A stretch of 5,047 bases of DNA. It comes from Bacteroidota bacterium. Its GTDB lineage: Bacteria > Zhuqueibacterota > JdFR-76 > DREG01. The notes under the pieces were generated by a model. It searched no databases. It had not been told where the DNA came from and worked only from the letters and a program-made list of their open reading frames with translations. The stretch spans positions 1-5,047 of the forward strand of contig JAUXJX010000192.1 in assembly GCA_030624545.1 (NCBI GenBank), given 5' to 3'. This document shows, one piece after another, positions 1 to 4,163 of this stretch; the stretch's first letter is position 1, and every line of letters begins with the position of its first letter. The translations under genes and the position numbers were made by a program.

Positions 1-1
1 C

Positions 2-376
2 GGCAAATTTGAATCAAACGCCGGATTTTCGACATTGGAAAGTGTAACAAAGGAAAAAATGATAAGTGAGAGCAATTTTGTCCCGATTCTTTGGAGGAAG
101 AACACCGAGCCCAAAATACCCAGAATTGAGGCTGGGCTTCTTAGTCCCTGGCAAGCGGGCGCAATTTACCATAAACGCGATATGCACCGGCTCGAGGAAG
201 AAGCTGAGATCCATCCCAACATAGCACATGAGGATGTTTTGGACGCATTTCAGATGGCGATGAGTGTTGCCCAGGCGCGCCCTATAATAAAGGAAGAGAA
301 GAAAACGGATATAGATCGGCGGCGTGGGCGTTGGCCGGACGAAGAGGAACAGAAGAAAAGCTGGATCGTGGCGTGA
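2..376 (+). CDS. Large terminase subunit (TerL), C-terminal part, 5' end outside the window
   Basis: TerL is the ATP-driven motor and nuclease that cuts concatemeric phage DNA and pumps it into the procapsid through the portal. Only the last 124 residues are present, and the frame has no stop back to base 2. What I see fits the end of the RNase H-like nuclease domain: a K-x-PRI-x-GLLSP-x-x-x-x-G-x-I stretch (about 103-165), a LEEEAEIHPN segment, then HEDVLDAFQMA at 227-259. The last resembles the terminase HDDxxDALxxA motif, which carries a catalytic-site carboxylate; here the first Asp of the usual DD pair is Glu. A charged tail ends in SWIVA, like the SWMTA-type ends of many TerL proteins. 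A portal gene downstream supports the call. ATG 59 has a good upstream AAAGGA and could start a separate 105-aa protein, but this would split the terminase-like block. The stop overlaps the next start (TGATG). The identification is from motif recognition, not alignment. Confidence 0.78.
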   Translation, partial: GKFESNAGFSTLESVTKEKMISESNFVPILWRKNTEPKIPRIEAGLLSPWQAGAIYHKRDMHRLEEEAEIHPNIAHEDVLDAFQMAMSVAQARPIIKEEKKTDIDRRRGRWPDEEEQKKSWIVA

Positions 377-603
377 TGCTTGAGTTGTTTCACGCGGATT
401 ATCACGACTTAAAGAAAAAGCTTTTAAGGGAACAAGGGACACTTCCATCTTTGCGTGATTGTCCTTGGGATAATTGTTTTGCCATTGTTGAAAAAAGGTA
501 TTTAATAGCACGTCAAACACTTGACGAATATGCGATGATCCTTGAGTGTTTTCCAATTAAGCACCTAGCGCCAAATGGCGACATTACTGTTTTGGATTGG
601 TAA
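376..603 (+). CDS. Small phage protein of unknown function, 75 aa
   Basis: I do not recognise this protein. The ATG at 376 shares its A with the TerL stop codon (TGATG), the usual sign of translational coupling. GTG 373 and TTG 331 are in frame but are less likely because they would overlap TerL further. The only SD-like bases nearby are a weak GGA at 363-365, so it is probably translated by ribosomes finishing TerL. The product is soluble-looking: a charged N-terminal helix (HADYHDLKKKLLREQ), then a middle section with two cysteines (CPWDNC, a CxxxxC spacing), then a probable helix with KRYLIARQTLDEYAMI. There is no membrane segment or signal peptide. The CxxxxC pair has no partner pair, so zinc binding is not supported. 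Confidence 0.65.
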   Translation: MLELFHADYHDLKKKLLREQGTLPSLRDCPWDNCFAIVEKRYLIARQTLDEYAMILECFPIKHLAPNGDITVLDW

Positions 604-606
604 ACA

Positions 607-621
607 ATGAGAAAAGTTGAT
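607..621 (+). repeat. Left copy of 15-bp direct repeat ATGAGAAAAGTTGAT
   Basis: This 15-mer recurs exactly at 832-846, which is 225 bp (75 codons) downstream. Both copies are start codons plus four codons (MRKVD). Everything between them, including the zinc-ribbon-like gene, has the layout of a cassette bounded by direct repeats. Confidence 0.85.
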
Positions 622-642
622 ATTGCTTGGAGCATGGCGTGA
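607..642 (+). CDS. 11-codon mini-ORF (MRKVDIAWSMA), possible coupling leader or truncated copy of the gene start at 832
   Basis: An ATG 3 nt after the preceding stop opens an 11-codon frame whose TGA overlaps the GTG start of the next gene (GTGA, 639-642). Its first 15 bases are identical to those of the gene at 832, and both begin MRKVD. The SD of the next gene (TTGGAG, 627-632) lies inside it, so translation here could couple the 376 gene to the 639 gene. The upstream GGTAAAC is a poor SD. It may equally be a relic left when the 639 gene was inserted, with no function of its own. Confidence 0.3.
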   Translation: MRKVDIAWSMA

Positions 643-845
643 GCAAATACATTCAAATGCAAGATCATGACCAGTTTGAAATTGACGCTCTTGGCGGATT
701 GATCCACTTTTCTTGTTGTGATTGTGGTCTTGTCCATAAATTCGGTTTTGCTATCGAGAAGAATGGTAACATTGGCATAGCTTTAGAAAGAGACAATAGA
801 GCAACAGCACAAAGGCGACGATTTAATAAATATGAGAAAAGTTGA
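639..845 (+). CDS. Small zinc-ribbon-like phage protein, 68 aa
   Basis: I chose GTG 639 because TTGGAG lies 6 nt upstream (627-632) and the start overlaps the preceding mini-ORF stop as GTGA; TTG 627 in the same frame would put the start on the SD itself. The protein has a compact Cys/His cluster, H23, C26, C27, C29 and H33, in the context HFSCCDCGLVHKFGF, followed by a short beta-like stretch (GNIGIALERD) and a basic C-terminus with RDNRATAQRRR. Small phage proteins with a CxDCGL(V/T)H core and a RDxRATAxRRR end are, from memory, common hypothetical proteins near head or replication genes. Their function is unknown. Metal binding and nucleic acid contact by the Arg-rich tail are inferences. 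The 3' end overlaps the next gene by 14 nt. The gene sits between the two copies of a 15-bp direct repeat, which suggests separate acquisition. Confidence 0.75.
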   Translation: MSKYIQMQDHDQFEIDALGGLIHFSCCDCGLVHKFGFAIEKNGNIGIALERDNRATAQRRRFNKYEKS

Positions 846-846
846 T
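832..846 (+). repeat. Right copy of 15-bp direct repeat ATGAGAAAAGTTGAT
   Basis: Identical to 607-621. This copy forms the first five codons of the 113-aa gene. Removing one repeat unit plus the bases between would place that gene's ATG 3 nt after the stop at 601-603, a normal operon spacing. Confidence 0.85.
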
Positions 847-1173
847 CCTGCAAAAATAGTGCGCGAGATCGCCAAGCGCGAGCGTGAAAACTGGACTGGC
901 GAGATTACGTTCCGGTTCCAGGATGGCGATATTATGAACGTCCGGGAAGCCTACGATATTCCTATTCCGAACCCGATGTCCTTCAAGGAATGCGAGGACA
1001 AGTTTTTAGAAGGATTTGACGATGAGCAAAAGGCTATAATAAGGAAGCATTATGTCGGCTTGCAGGGCTACAGGGCTTTTGGCAAGGTTTCCACCGCATC
1101 TATGGCGCATGGCAAATTGACGAAACTGCACGTAGATCGCAGTATCAGCATCGAGAAGTTTTGGGAGAGTTGA
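832..1173 (+). CDS. Phage protein of unknown function, 113 aa, possible DUF2292-like N-terminus
   Basis: ATG 832 lies inside the end of the preceding gene (14-nt overlap). No SD is at the normal distance (AAAGG at 811-815 is about 16 nt away), so coupled translation is likely. GTG 859 is an in-frame alternative but also lacks an SD. Residues about 1-20 are a basic helix (AKIVREIAKREREN). Residues about 21-45 (WTGEITFRFQDGDIMNVRE) resemble the G-x-(V/I)-x-(V/I/F)-x-x-QDGxIxx(V/I) pattern I associate with short DUF2292-type proteins; this is a weak pattern match. The second half (from about MSFKECEDKFLEGFDDEQ) looks like an unrelated helical segment. There is no membrane segment. The TGA is followed 1 nt later by the next ATG, so the genes are co-transcribed. 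Confidence 0.7.
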   Translation: MRKVDPAKIVREIAKRERENWTGEITFRFQDGDIMNVREAYDIPIPNPMSFKECEDKFLEGFDDEQKAIIRKHYVGLQGYRAFGKVSTASMAHGKLTKLHVDRSISIEKFWES

Positions 1174-1174
1174 A

Positions 1175-1393
1175 ATGACTAAAACAGAGAAGGCAATGAA
1201 TACTCTAAAAGGGGCATTTCGGAAAGATCCAGATTATGCGCATTCTTGGCATTGTAATCTGGCAATGGCATATTATGATGCCAGTGGTCCGGTTAAAACG
1301 GACAGCAACGATCACGAAGAACAATTGCGGATTGGCAATGAGGCTGCAAGTCGATTTATGAGGCTGGCCTTCGATGTTGAAACATCATCCTAA
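1175..1393 (+). CDS. Conserved-type small phage protein, 72 aa, unknown function
   Basis: ATG 1175 has a strong SD (GGGAGA, 1163-1168) at 6 nt and begins 1 nt after the preceding stop, so both start and operon membership are well supported. The sequence has a recognisable core, FRKDPDYAHSWHCNLAMAYYDA, then a charged linker, then IGNEAASRFMRLAFDVE. I recall similar small proteins (PDYAWSWHCNIA... AAxRFMxLxFxVD) in many tailed phages, without an assigned function. The core has two histidines and a cysteine (HSWHC), but no second cysteine pair, so a zinc site is not supported. It is probably soluble and mainly helical. It is the last gene of the first small-gene operon; the next 222 bases hold no protein gene I accept. 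Confidence 0.8.
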   Translation: MTKTEKAMNTLKGAFRKDPDYAHSWHCNLAMAYYDASGPVKTDSNDHEEQLRIGNEAASRFMRLAFDVETSS

Positions 1394-1425
1394 ACTATAC
1401 ATAACGTGGCTCTGAAACATTTTCC

Positions 1426-1454
1426 TTGCTTTTCTCAAATTAAAGGATTATCTT
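1426..1454 (+). promoter_or_regulatory. Candidate sigma70-like promoter before the structured region and tRNA
   Basis: TTGCTT (1426-1431) and TATCTT (1449-1454) are separated by 17 nt. They match the -35 consensus at 3 of 6 positions and the -10 consensus at 4 of 6. Initiation would fall near 1461, the first base of an 8-bp inverted repeat and upstream of the tRNA-like gene. The position in the only sizeable intergenic gap supports it; the box matches alone are weak. Confidence 0.3.
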
Positions 1455-1460
1455 GCGGAC

Positions 1461-1535
1461 GATGGAAGAATCCAATCTTGGTGGCTTGGGACGAGCCGAA
1501 AGGTCAACACTTCTGGGCGAGCCGGGACTTCCATC
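1461..1535 (+). other. 75-nt element closed by a perfect 8-bp inverted repeat, possible structured RNA
   Basis: GATGGAAG (1461-1468) and CTTCCATC (1528-1535) are perfect inverted complements enclosing 59 nt. Inside, GGCT (1483-1486) and AGCC (1494-1497) can form a 4-bp stem with a 7-nt loop. A near-repeat, TGGGACGAGCCG (1487-1498) and TGGGCGAGCCG (1514-1524), is also present. The span equals a tRNA length and ends 6 nt before the tRNA-like gene, but there is no TTCGANT T-loop, so it is not an ordinary tRNA. It could be a 5' leader, a degraded tRNA or a small RNA. Chance pairing is not excluded. Confidence 0.35.
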
Positions 1536-1541
1536 TTTGAT

Positions 1542-1613
1542 ACTGGGAAGGCTGTTGGTAGCCTGCGAGGGTTCATGTCCCACGTCCCGCCGGTTCGATT
1601 CCGGCTCCCAGCA
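1542..1613 (+). tRNA. tRNA-like gene with anticodon CAT (Met-type, initiator-like features)
   Basis: The 3' half is textbook: T stem GCCGG/CCGGC (1589-1593 with 1601-1605) around TTCGATT, then acceptor strand TCCCAGC (1606-1612) and discriminator A1613. The 5' acceptor strand ACTGGGA (1542-1548) pairs at six of seven positions, leaving A1542 opposite C1612. The anticodon arm is GAGGG-TTCATGT-CCCAC (1567-1583), with the anticodon CAT at 1574-1576 and one A-A mismatch. The variable loop is GTCCC. The D arm is odd: AGGC-TGTTGGTA-GCCT (1549-1564) pairs well but leaves no linker after the acceptor stem; a 3-bp alternative (GCT/AGC) restores the linker but leaves four unpaired bases after it. CCA is not encoded. 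An unpaired 1-72 position plus GGG/CCC next to the anticodon loop are hallmarks of bacterial initiator tRNA. A CAT anticodon could also be elongator Met, or Ile after lysidine modification. A decayed tRNA or an attachment-site copy of a host tRNA is possible. Confidence 0.68.
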
Positions 1614-1615
1614 CT

Positions 1616-1798
1616 ATGAACCGAATAAAATTATTCGACATGATCCGAAACCAGATAAAGGGCAAGACTGATTCCGACTACCGCCGTTTTGAGCATACCT
1701 GGTTCAAGATCAACGGGTGGATTATTCAAGGCGAAAAAGAGAACGGCAACACCGCTCTGTCTAAGGGAAAAGTGATTCTGGAGATGTGTCTGAATTGA
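1616..1798 (+). CDS. Small protein of unknown function, 60 aa
   Basis: I do not recognise this product. ATG 1616 begins 2 nt after the tRNA-like gene, and there is no SD in front of it because the preceding bases are the tRNA acceptor strand. The in-frame ATG 1640 has none either. The frame is closed upstream by a stop at 1559-1561, so the gene cannot extend far. The protein is basic and helical at the N-terminus (RIKLFDMIRNQIKGK), with aromatic residues in the middle (FEHTWFKINGWI). It overlaps the next ORF by 13 nt, which suggests a coupled pair. Weak initiation signals lower confidence; it may be translated poorly, or only when the transcript is processed at the tRNA 3' end. Confidence 0.5.
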   Translation: MNRIKLFDMIRNQIKGKTDSDYRRFEHTWFKINGWIIQGEKENGNTALSKGKVILEMCLN

Positions 1799-1995
1799 CT
1801 ATCGATGGAATATATAAAATCCTCGACGAAAGTGATACGGCAGAAGAGGCTGGCGCCAGATTAATGCTTGATGGCGTAACCAAATCACTTGGTGCTGGCA
1901 TGGTTTTGTGGGATATGAGGGATGCAGCCAAGAAAACTCAAGAGGCTGCTGAGAGCATATATAGAGTGTATGCAGAAGGATTAATTACGTCTTAA
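1786..1995 (+). CDS. Small protein of unknown function, 69 aa
   Basis: The frame overlaps the end of the preceding gene. Two starts are possible. GTG 1786 has GGAG (1780-1783) only 2 nt away, which is very close. TTG 1795 overlaps the upstream stop as TTGA and has the same GGAG at 11 nt; it would give 66 residues. Either way translation is probably coupled to the preceding ORF. The product looks soluble, acidic at the N-terminus (DGIYKILDESDTAEEAGARLM) with a glycine-containing hydrophobic middle (LGAGMVLWDM) and a helical end (RDAAKKTQEAAESIYRVYAEGL). The two helical parts around a short GAG turn suggest a small helical bundle, which is inference. I do not recognise the family. It ends 33 nt before the leader ORF of the portal gene. 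Confidence 0.6.
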   Translation: MSELTIDGIYKILDESDTAEEAGARLMLDGVTKSLGAGMVLWDMRDAAKKTQEAAESIYRVYAEGLITS

Positions 1996-2009
1996 CTTCA
2001 AGTCTTAAC
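1989..2009 (+). repeat. Two direct copies of GTCTTAAC upstream of the portal gene
   Basis: GTCTTAAC occurs at 1989-1996 and 2002-2009, with a 13-nt period, overlapping the stop of the 1786 ORF. The placement just ahead of the portal translation signals would suit a protein or RNA binding site, but two 8-mers this close and AT-rich may be chance. Confidence 0.35.
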
Positions 2010-2037
2010 CTTAAAAAAGGAAAGCCAAATGTATAAT
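2010..2037 (+). promoter_or_regulatory. Possible promoter with perfect -10 TATAAT inside the leader ORF
   Basis: TATAAT at 2032-2037 is a perfect -10 box. The best -35 at 16 nt is CTTAAA (2010-2015), matching only 3 of 6. Initiation would fall near 2044-2045, giving a nearly leaderless transcript starting just before GTG 2047. In AT-rich DNA this may be coincidence. Confidence 0.22.
2017..2024 (+). promoter_or_regulatory. Strong Shine-Dalgarno AAGGAAAG serving ATG 2029, not the portal GTG
   Basis: The GGA (2019-2021) is 7 nt from ATG 2029, the ideal distance, but 25 nt from GTG 2047, too far for direct use. It therefore directs ribosomes into the five-codon leader ORF. This is the strongest translation signal in the stretch before the portal ORF. 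Confidence 0.75.
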
Positions 2038-2046
2038 ACTAGCTAA
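2029..2046 (+). CDS. Five-codon leader ORF (MYNTS-stop) in frame with and touching the portal start
   Basis: ATG TAT AAT ACT AGC TAA runs directly into the GTG at 2047 with no gap and in the same frame. It has the ideal SD that the portal GTG lacks. Three readings fit: a minicistron whose terminating ribosomes reinitiate on the adjacent GTG; an original portal start now cut by an ochre stop at codon 6; or a base error in the sequence. If the TAA were read through, the portal would gain six N-terminal residues. Confidence 0.5.
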   Translation: MYNTS

Positions 2047-4161
2047 GTGCCCGTTAAAGAAAAGATCGGAACGACTGTTCCAGATCCCGAACTAGATGAT
2101 CTTCGATCTGTCGAGGTTGATCATCCTATTCGGGAACCTTACATGCCGCCTGCGAATGAACGTAGAGTTGTTGCTAACGTCATCAGGCGGTTTCGTCATT
2201 ATAGTGACATCCGCAAAGATTGGCATGAGGCCGCAGTTGAAGATCTTGGCTTCTACATGCTCAAACAGTGGAAAGACTGGGAAAAAGTAGAGCTTGATGC
2301 CAGGGGGCAGGCTCCTTTGGTTCCGGACGAGATTCGAGCAGCTATCCGCAATTTCGTAGCACAACTCACCGCTAATATGCCGGAATTTCGCGTTACTGGC
2401 GTCACAGATGATGATGTCCGGAAAGCGGAAATGTTTAATGGCATTATTCAATTTATTTTATACAACAATGACTTCCTTGACAAACTTCAAGAATGGGTAA
2501 AAGATCATGGCGTGGTTGGGCTCGGCGCCTTTCTTGTTCAATGGAACCCGCATGGCTTAGATGGTAACGGACGAATTGAAACACCGCTGCTTTCTCCGTT
2601 TGATTGTTATCCTGATCCCGAATCAAGAGAAAAAGACTGGTCCGACGCAGAGCGGATAATTGTTTCCCGCTGGATTGGCAAAAACCGAGCATTGCTGTTG
2701 ATCCCGGAACGCGCCGCAGAGATTCGCCGGCTTCTGCCGGATTCCGATGATGACAGACAGTTTATTGAACAGCAATTCCACAGCGAAGAGGATGTCAAGC
2801 TACTTGATGAAGTTCTTGACGAGGATAAAGATCATCTTCGCTATATCGAGGAATATACTCGCGTTTCACAGCCGTTTTTCCAGGGCGTCGAGCTTGAGGG
2901 CGGCTTACTAACGCCCGAGCTTGATGAGAAAACCTACAAAGCCTGGAAAGAAGACACGGCCATCGCCGATGGCATAGAATCCGGAGCCATAACCGTCGAG
3001 GAAACCTGGAAGATTCGGGTGCGCAGACGCGTGGTTATTGGAAACATGCTCATCGGTGAAGAAATCTTACCCACCTCGCATTATCCGGTTATTCCACTGT
3101 TTTTCGAGCATCAGCGCAATCCTTATAGTATGGGTGCGGTTCGTGGCATGAAAATGATGCAGCGTGAGCGGAACAAGCGCCGATCCTTAATGATTGCCTA
3201 TGCGACCGCCGCTACGAATAATAAATTATTGATCGACGAAAACGCTATCGTAGACAAAGAGAACATAGAAACGCAGTGGGGGCGTCCAAATGCGGTGATT
3301 CCCATCAAGACAATAAGTGACCGGCCACTCAAGGATCATTTCTGGACGCCGACTGTTGCTCCGCTACCATCTGCACTTTTCACTCTTGAACAAGAATCCA
3401 AGCAGGACATGGCGGACTATATCGGGATAGATCGGCTTTCCCGGGGCGTTTCAGGTGCGGCTCCGAGCACGTTGGGCGCCACGCTCTCGATTGATGAGTT
3501 TGGCCAACGCGGACAGATTCCTTATGTCCGGAATATCGGCTATGCGCTTAGGCGGATGGGCAAAGTTCTTATTGATTTTATTCAATTCTACATGACTAAA
3601 CCGGATTTTATCAGGATTCTTAATCCCGACAGGCAGCCATCGGAACAGGCTGAGGGATTTGCTGTCAATATTCCACAGTATGACACCTTCACAGAAGAAG
3701 AAATTGAGAAGATCAACGATCTCTCTGTTGGGAAATTTGATATTATGGTGGTGGACGGTTCTACTCTGCCGAGTAATCGTTGGGCGAAGATGGATATGTA
3801 TATCAGGCTGGCTGAGGCTGATCTGATAGACGACATCGAACTCTGGAAGAAAACCGATATTGTGGACCGTGAAGGACTGATTCAACGCAAATCTCAGCTT
3901 GCTCAGGCCCAACAGATGATTCAACAACTACAGGAAGAAGTGCAGCGCCTAGGCCAGATGTTTACCCGGGAAGGCACGAAACGAACCACATCAGAACAAG
4001 AAACCGAGCTTGAAAAATTTAAGGGTCGATTAAAGGCTTCGGAAGTTGACACGACAAAAATGGCACTTCGAATTGAGGATCTATTACGTCAGGCTGCAAC
4101 GCCAAAGCCGACCAATGGAAGCCCTGAGAAGAAGAAATCAACAGCTAAACGAAGGAAATAA
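2047..4161 (+). CDS. Phage portal protein, P22 gp1-like, 704 aa
   Basis: The portal is the dodecameric ring at one capsid vertex; it docks TerL, passes DNA and joins the tail. Length (704 aa) is close to P22 gp1 (about 725). Residues about 44-170 follow the P22-type N-terminal pattern: RRFRHYSDIRKDWHEAAVEDL, a QW near 75, DEIRAAIRNFVAQL, then VKDHGVVGLGAFLVQW. Residues about 317-380 (TWKIRVRRRVVIGNMLIGEEI... YPVIPLFFEHQ... RNKRR) align by eye with the P22 segment ending PIVPVFGEW and followed by KDGQRLRN. Near 460 is GIDRLSRGVSGAAPSTLGA, and near 571 STLPSNRWAKMDMYIRLAEADLID, another typical portal block. Residues about 616-690 are Gln/Glu-rich coiled coil, and the end is basic (KKKSTAKRRK), fitting the barrel and C-terminal region. 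GTG 2047 has no SD of its own and abuts a leader ORF stop. ATG 2143 (M33) with GGGA 7 nt upstream is an alternative start that keeps the conserved core. The scaffold-type gene follows after 2 nt. Confidence 0.92.
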   Translation: MPVKEKIGTTVPDPELDDLRSVEVDHPIREPYMPPANERRVVANVIRRFRHYSDIRKDWHEAAVEDLGFYMLKQWKDWEKVELDARGQAPLVPDEIRAAIRNFVAQLTANMPEFRVTGVTDDDVRKAEMFNGIIQFILYNNDFLDKLQEWVKDHGVVGLGAFLVQWNPHGLDGNGRIETPLLSPFDCYPDPESREKDWSDAERIIVSRWIGKNRALLLIPERAAEIRRLLPDSDDDRQFIEQQFHSEEDVKLLDEVLDEDKDHLRYIEEYTRVSQPFFQGVELEGGLLTPELDEKTYKAWKEDTAIADGIESGAITVEETWKIRVRRRVVIGNMLIGEEILPTSHYPVIPLFFEHQRNPYSMGAVRGMKMMQRERNKRRSLMIAYATAATNNKLLIDENAIVDKENIETQWGRPNAVIPIKTISDRPLKDHFWTPTVAPLPSALFTLEQESKQDMADYIGIDRLSRGVSGAAPSTLGATLSIDEFGQRGQIPYVRNIGYALRRMGKVLIDFIQFYMTKPDFIRILNPDRQPSEQAEGFAVNIPQYDTFTEEEIEKINDLSVGKFDIMVVDGSTLPSNRWAKMDMYIRLAEADLIDDIELWKKTDIVDREGLIQRKSQLAQAQQMIQQLQEEVQRLGQMFTREGTKRTTSEQETELEKFKGRLKASEVDTTKMALRIEDLLRQAATPKPTNGSPEKKKSTAKRRK
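2095..2125 (+). promoter_or_regulatory. Hairpin in the 5' part of the portal gene, just upstream of an alternative start
   Basis: GATGATC (2095-2101) pairs perfectly with GATCATC (2119-2125). Inside, TCGA (2103-2106) pairs with TCGA (2111-2114) over a TCTG loop. The hairpin ends 7 nt before a GGGA (2132-2135) that is well spaced from in-frame ATG 2143. It could shape start choice, but coding constraint or chance may explain it. Confidence 0.35.
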
Positions 4162-4163
4162 TC

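Noticed and set aside
59..376. A separate 105-aa gene starting at ATG 59 with SD AAAGGA
   Set aside because: The frame is open to the window edge and the sequence reads as one terminase C-terminal block, so ATG 59 is more likely internal. A TAA at 45-47 in another frame could be an upstream gene's end, but 15 codons are too few to support it.
14..556. 180-aa antisense open frame on the - strand
   Set aside because: It lies opposite the TerL end and the 75-aa gene, both of which have motif or coupling support. Its composition is rich in Leu, Phe and Pro like a shadow frame, and no SD or operon context supports it.
627..845. TTG 627 as the start of the zinc-ribbon-like gene
   Set aside because: TTGGAG at 627-632 is the SD for GTG 639, which is at ideal spacing and overlaps the upstream stop.
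1461..1535. A second tRNA in the 75-nt inverted-repeat element
   Set aside because: The length and closing stem fit, but there is no T-loop consensus, no convincing D arm and no anticodon loop.
1453..1671. 72-aa open frame across the intergenic gap
   Set aside because: It runs through the tRNA-like gene and the inverted repeat, starts on a TTG without an SD, and has no recognisable sequence.
2044..2046. TAA reassigned as a sense codon in this phage
   Set aside because: TAA ends three other genes at sensible places (601-603, 1391-1393, 4159-4161), so general reassignment is not supported.
3451..3927. 158-aa antisense open frame within the portal gene
   Set aside because: It is a shadow of the well-supported portal reading frame, with no start signals.
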